NCBI RefSeq assembly: GCF_900089755.1
Contig: NZ_FLOC01000017.1
Location: forward strand, 1 to 64,000
Direction: 5' to 3'
Source of the DNA: Marinomonas aquimarina
GTDB taxonomy: Bacteria > Pseudomonadota > Gammaproteobacteria > Pseudomonadales > Marinomonadaceae
Length of the DNA stretch: 64,000 nucleotides
Part shown: piece by piece, positions 61,415 through 64,000 of the stretch
How positions within the stretch are numbered: position 1 is the first letter of the stretch
Layout: each line of letters starts with the position of its first letter
The notes under the pieces: model-generated
Databases searched by the model: none
What the model was told of the DNA's origin: nothing
What the model saw: only the letters and a program-made list of their open reading frames with translations
Made by a program: the position numbers and the translations under genes

Positions 61415-61924
61415 ATGAAACGAGTCTTGGGGGCTTTTGCGTTAGTCGCCTTAGTACCACTAGTGGGGTGTGCATCGAAAACAGTGACGCCATCATTGTC
61501 TATGGGGGACAGTGTCGTGTTAGATGGCATTGAGGATCAACGGGGCCATGTGTTTGATCATCAAACTAGTATGCAGGCGCTGTTATTTGTCGATGGCATG
61601 AGTGCTAAAGACCTCGCCAGAGAAAGCCTTGAAAGCATTGATACGGCTTGCATGGAGCAAGGCAAGTTGGTGTATCTGGCGGACATCAGTGGTATGCCAA
61701 GTTTGATTTCAGATCTGATTGCGATCCCTAAAATGCGCCGTTACCCCTATCCCATCTGGCTTGACCGTGAGGGCGATGTGTCGGATTCGCTGCCCGTGCG
61801 TGAGGATCAGGTCACTGTGTTGAAGGTCAATAATCAAGTGATCGAATCGGTCTCTTTTGCCGCCAATGCGGCCATGCTGACAGAGTACATTGCTGATGTT
61901 TGCCCTGCCGCCAGCGCTACCTAG
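61415..61924 (+). CDS. Lipoprotein, possibly thioredoxin-like, unknown role
   Basis: A 169-residue lipoprotein with signal peptide and lipobox VGC at residue 19. The mature part contains 'VLDGIEDQRGHVFDHQTSMQALLFVDGM', reminiscent of thioredoxin-fold proteins without a CxxC active site, and ends with a cysteine (ADVCPA). I do not recognise a characterised family. It probably shares a transcript with the exported oxidoreductase gene; AAAGGGAGC precedes its ATG. Confidence 0.72.
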   Translation: MKRVLGAFALVALVPLVGCASKTVTPSLSMGDSVVLDGIEDQRGHVFDHQTSMQALLFVDGMSAKDLARESLESIDTACMEQGKLVYLADISGMPSLISDLIAIPKMRRYPYPIWLDREGDVSDSLPVREDQVTVLKVNNQVIESVSFAANAAMLTEYIADVCPAASAT

Positions 61925-61950
61925 TTCAGAATAAGCGCCAGCACAATAAA

Positions 61951-61977
61951 AAAAGCGAGTCATTAGACTCGCTTTTT
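61951..61977. terminator. Bidirectional terminator
   Basis: AAAAGCGAGTC pairs with GACTCGCTTTT around ATTA, with A7 and T5 runs, between the lipoprotein and the HAD gene. Confidence 0.93.
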
Positions 61978-61997
61978 CGTATCAGGGAGAACAGGGC

Positions 61998-62663
61998 TTA
62001 CCAAGAATTGCCGCGCAGAGAAATATGCGGCCAGCCGCGCTCTTTCGCGATATCGGTCAGGGTCGGGTCGGCGTCCACGGCAATCGGGTGGTCGACCAGC
62101 TCCAGCAGGGGTAAGTCATTACGAGAATCACTGTAGAAGTAGCTACCGTCCATGGAATGGCCGGTTTCTTTAAGCCAGTCGTTTAGACGTGTCACCTTGC
62201 CCGCTTGGAAGCTCGGCACACCGACAATGTTGCCAGTGTATTCATCGTCAATCACTTCGGGCACTGGCGCGATGATATGATCCATGCCTAGTTCTTCGGC
62301 AATGGGGCCCGTGACAAATTGGTTGGTCGCGGTGATTAATAGCAATAAATGACCTTGATCCTTATGGAATTTGATCAATTTAGTGGCTTCTTCTTGCATC
62401 ATCGGACGCACTTTGTGATCCATGAACTCGGCATGCAGGGCATCGCGTTCTGCTTTGCTAAAACGTGTCAGTGGTTTTAGGCTAAACGCAAGGTATTCAA
62501 AAATGTCTAACGTACCGGCTTGGTACTGTTCAAAAAAGCGGTCGTTTGCTTCTTTGTATAGCTTTACATCTACCAGCCCTTTCTCAACTAGAAATTGTCC
62601 CCAGTTGTAGTCGCTGTCGCCGCTTAGCAGCGTACCGTCTAAGTCAAATATTGCCAGTGTCAC
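61998..62663 (-). CDS. HAD family phosphatase (HAD-IB, SerB-like)
   Basis: A 221-residue hydrolase with the HAD nucleophile motif FDLDGTL (Asp7, Asp9), the lysine region 'AGKVTRLNDWL' and the final acidic motif 'YSDSRNDLPLL'. The HAD-IB type usually acts on phosphoserine or similar phosphomonoesters; the true substrate is unknown. It is divergent from rppH, an arrangement seen in other gammaproteobacteria. Confidence 0.88.
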   Translation of the reverse strand: MTLAIFDLDGTLLSGDSDYNWGQFLVEKGLVDVKLYKEANDRFFEQYQAGTLDIFEYLAFSLKPLTRFSKAERDALHAEFMDHKVRPMMQEEATKLIKFHKDQGHLLLLITATNQFVTGPIAEELGMDHIIAPVPEVIDDEYTGNIVGVPSFQAGKVTRLNDWLKETGHSMDGSYFYSDSRNDLPLLELVDHPIAVDADPTLTDIAKERGWPHISLRGNSW

Positions 62664-62797
62664 AGCATCACCTATCGATTAAATTGTGCTACACAGTATA
62701 GCGATGGCATTGACAAATTACAGCCCGATTAATTGTGCGAAACACGGAATTGTGGAACAATGCTGTGCATTAGATTTTAGTTATAAGGTGAGAGCTC

Positions 62798-63298
62798 GTG
62801 ATTGATGCAGACGGATACAGACCGAATGTAGGCATCATCTTGATGAACGAGCGAGGCCAGTTGCTTTGGGCGAGACGCGTAGGTCAAAACGCGTGGCAAT
62901 TCCCCCAAGGTGGCATTAAAGCGGATGAAACGCCAGAACAAGCCTTGTATCGAGAACTTAAAGAAGAAGTGGGCTTAGAACCACATCAAGTTGAGATTGT
63001 CGGTAGAACGCGAGGCTGGTTGCGTTATCGTCTTCCTAAGCGAATGCTTCGTCATAACAGCAAACCCCTGTGCATCGGACAGAAACAGAAATGGTTTTTG
63101 CTTTCCATTCGCTGCGCGGATGCGTGCGTATGTGTTGACGGAACAGACTGTCCTGAGTTTGATGGATGGCGCTGGGTTAGCTATTGGTATCCGCTGGGCC
63201 AAGTGGTTGCGTTCAAAAAGGATGTCTATCGTCGTGCATTGAAGGAATTAGTGCCCAATGCACACAGATGGCTAAAGCGTAGGAATAAGCCTGTATAA
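62798..63298 (+). CDS. rppH: RNA pyrophosphohydrolase
   Basis: A 166-residue Nudix enzyme that removes pyrophosphate from mRNA 5' ends and triggers decay. The start [14 protein letters not shown], the WQFPQGGI motif and the Nudix box at 38-60 ([13 protein letters not shown], then REL-EEVGL) are those of RppH. The start is GTG 62798 after AAGGTGAG. ptsP follows after 31 bp, as in E. coli. Confidence 0.96.
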   Translation: MIDADGYRPNVGIILMNERGQLLWARRVGQNAWQFPQGGIKADETPEQALYRELKEEVGLEPHQVEIVGRTRGWLRYRLPKRMLRHNSKPLCIGQKQKWFLLSIRCADACVCVDGTDCPEFDGWRWVSYWYPLGQVVAFKKDVYRRALKELVPNAHRWLKRRNKPV

Positions 63299-63329
63299 GC
63301 TTCCTTCTACTCCAGACAGTTGAGGATAT

Positions 63330-64000
63330 ATGTTAAGTTTATTGAGACGAATCACCCAAGAGGTTACGGCAGCACAGTCGCTCCAAGCCGCGCTCGAGAT
63401 CATCGTGCGTCGTGTGCGACGTGCCATGCGCTCTGAAGTGTGCTCAATCTACTTAGTCGATCCCAACACTCAAGATTACATCTTGATGGCGACTCGCGGT
63501 TTGAATGCGGAAGCCGCCGGCAAACTAAGCTTAAAAGCCGATGAAGGCTTGGTCAGCTTGGTCGGACGTCGTGCGGAACCGGTCAACTTAGAAGACGCCC
63601 ATGTGCACCCTGCGTTCCACTATTTAAGTGGTACCGGGGAAGAGCGCTACAAATCCTTCCTTGGTGTGCCGATCATTCACCATCGCCAGGTGCTCGGTGT
63701 TCTGGTGGTACAACACGAGGAACGCCGTCGTTTCGACGAGGGTGAGGAAGCCTTTCTGATTACCCTGTCAGCCCAGCTGGCCGGGGTGATTGCCCACGCG
63801 GAAGCGACGGGTGCCATGATGTCGCTCACGTCGAGCACGCCAGCCGGCTCCGATTTCCGCTACAAAGGCGTCGCGGGCAGCTCAGGCGTGGCGATTGGTA
63901 AAGCGGCGGTGATTTTCCCACCTGCCGATTTAGATGTGATTCCTGATCGCACGCCGCAAAGTGTCGAAGCGGAGGTGGAAGATTTCTACCAAGCCTTAGA
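63330..64000 (+). CDS. ptsP: Phosphoenolpyruvate-protein phosphotransferase PtsP (5' part)
   Basis: The frame starts at ATG 63330 after TGAGGA and stays open to the window end (223 codons visible of about 750). Residues 1-160 are a GAF domain (LEIIVRRVRRAMRSEVCSIYLVD, then FLGVPIIHHRQVLGVLVVQ). The enzyme I N-terminal domain begins near 172 (YKGVAGSSGVAIGKA). PtsP (EI-Ntr) starts the nitrogen PTS phosphorelay. The rest lies beyond the edge. Confidence 0.95.
   Translation, partial: MLSLLRRITQEVTAAQSLQAALEIIVRRVRRAMRSEVCSIYLVDPNTQDYILMATRGLNAEAAGKLSLKADEGLVSLVGRRAEPVNLEDAHVHPAFHYLSGTGEERYKSFLGVPIIHHRQVLGVLVVQHEERRRFDEGEEAFLITLSAQLAGVIAHAEATGAMMSLTSSTPAGSDFRYKGVAGSSGVAIGKAAVIFPPADLDVIPDRTPQSVEAEVEDFYQAL

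Noticed and set aside
63330..64000. Absence of a gene at the right edge.
   Set aside because: An ORF finder needs a stop codon; the frame is open to the edge and is clearly ptsP.

Overview
The window is chromosomal DNA from a gammaproteobacterium. The gene blocks ffh-rpsP-rimM-trmD-rplS, dsbC-hom-thrC, ygfB-pepP-ubiH-like and rppH-ptsP, together with fbpABC, FlgP/FlgT and several chemotaxis and c-di-GMP proteins, point to a motile, marine, Oceanospirillales-type bacterium (Marinomonas-like). That placement is an inference from gene content and order, not a database result. No insertion sequence, prophage, integrase or CRISPR array was seen. Most of the window is housekeeping DNA.

Layout. 0-16.9 kb: uridine kinase, a secreted protein broken by a frameshift, DUF3392, a long-form GAPDH, a probable small RNA gene on the minus strand, a LysR regulator with a TSUP exporter, small conserved proteins, a chemoreceptor, a peroxiredoxin, PpnN, a zinc peptidase, NudC, the kbl-tdh threonine degradation operon and a polysaccharide deacetylase. 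17.0-19.05 kb: twelve tRNA genes in one array (Ser, Asn, Pro, His and Lys types repeated), a heptanucleotide tandem repeat, and two tRNA-Tyr genes on the other strand. 19.1-22.8 kb (minus): flgP-flgT, then a tight group of four genes: ZapB-like coiled coil, beta-barrel, 57-aa membrane protein and ProQ. 23-32 kb: glycerate kinase, esterase, IMPase, small membrane proteins, MscS, GreB, DUF72, YqfO, a Nudix hydrolase, a CorB-type transporter and YpjD. 32-40 kb: translation, secretion and threonine biosynthesis genes. 40-48 kb: diguanylate cyclase, sugar transporter, a decayed chemoreceptor, recJ and folD. 48-57.7 kb: ygfB-pepP-ubiH-like, fbpABC iron uptake, HDOD protein and RlmI. 57.7-62 kb: an apparent operon of nitroreductase, arylamine N-acetyltransferase, DMT exporter and Crp/Fnr regulator, divergent from an exported quinone-reductase-like protein and a lipoprotein. 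62-64 kb: HAD phosphatase, rppH and the start of ptsP.

The most interesting items are: the structured minus-strand RNA candidate at about 3525-3686; the nitroreductase/acetyltransferase/exporter/regulator cassette with a palindrome in its divergent promoter; the four-gene ZapB-like/beta-barrel/57-aa/ProQ cluster behind flagellar H-ring genes; the TTCTGCG repeat beside the tRNA array; and two genes broken in 7-nt homopolymers, one of which also carries an in-frame amber codon. Three genes absent from a simple 60-residue ORF list are described here: a 57-aa and a 37-aa membrane protein and the edge-truncated ptsP.
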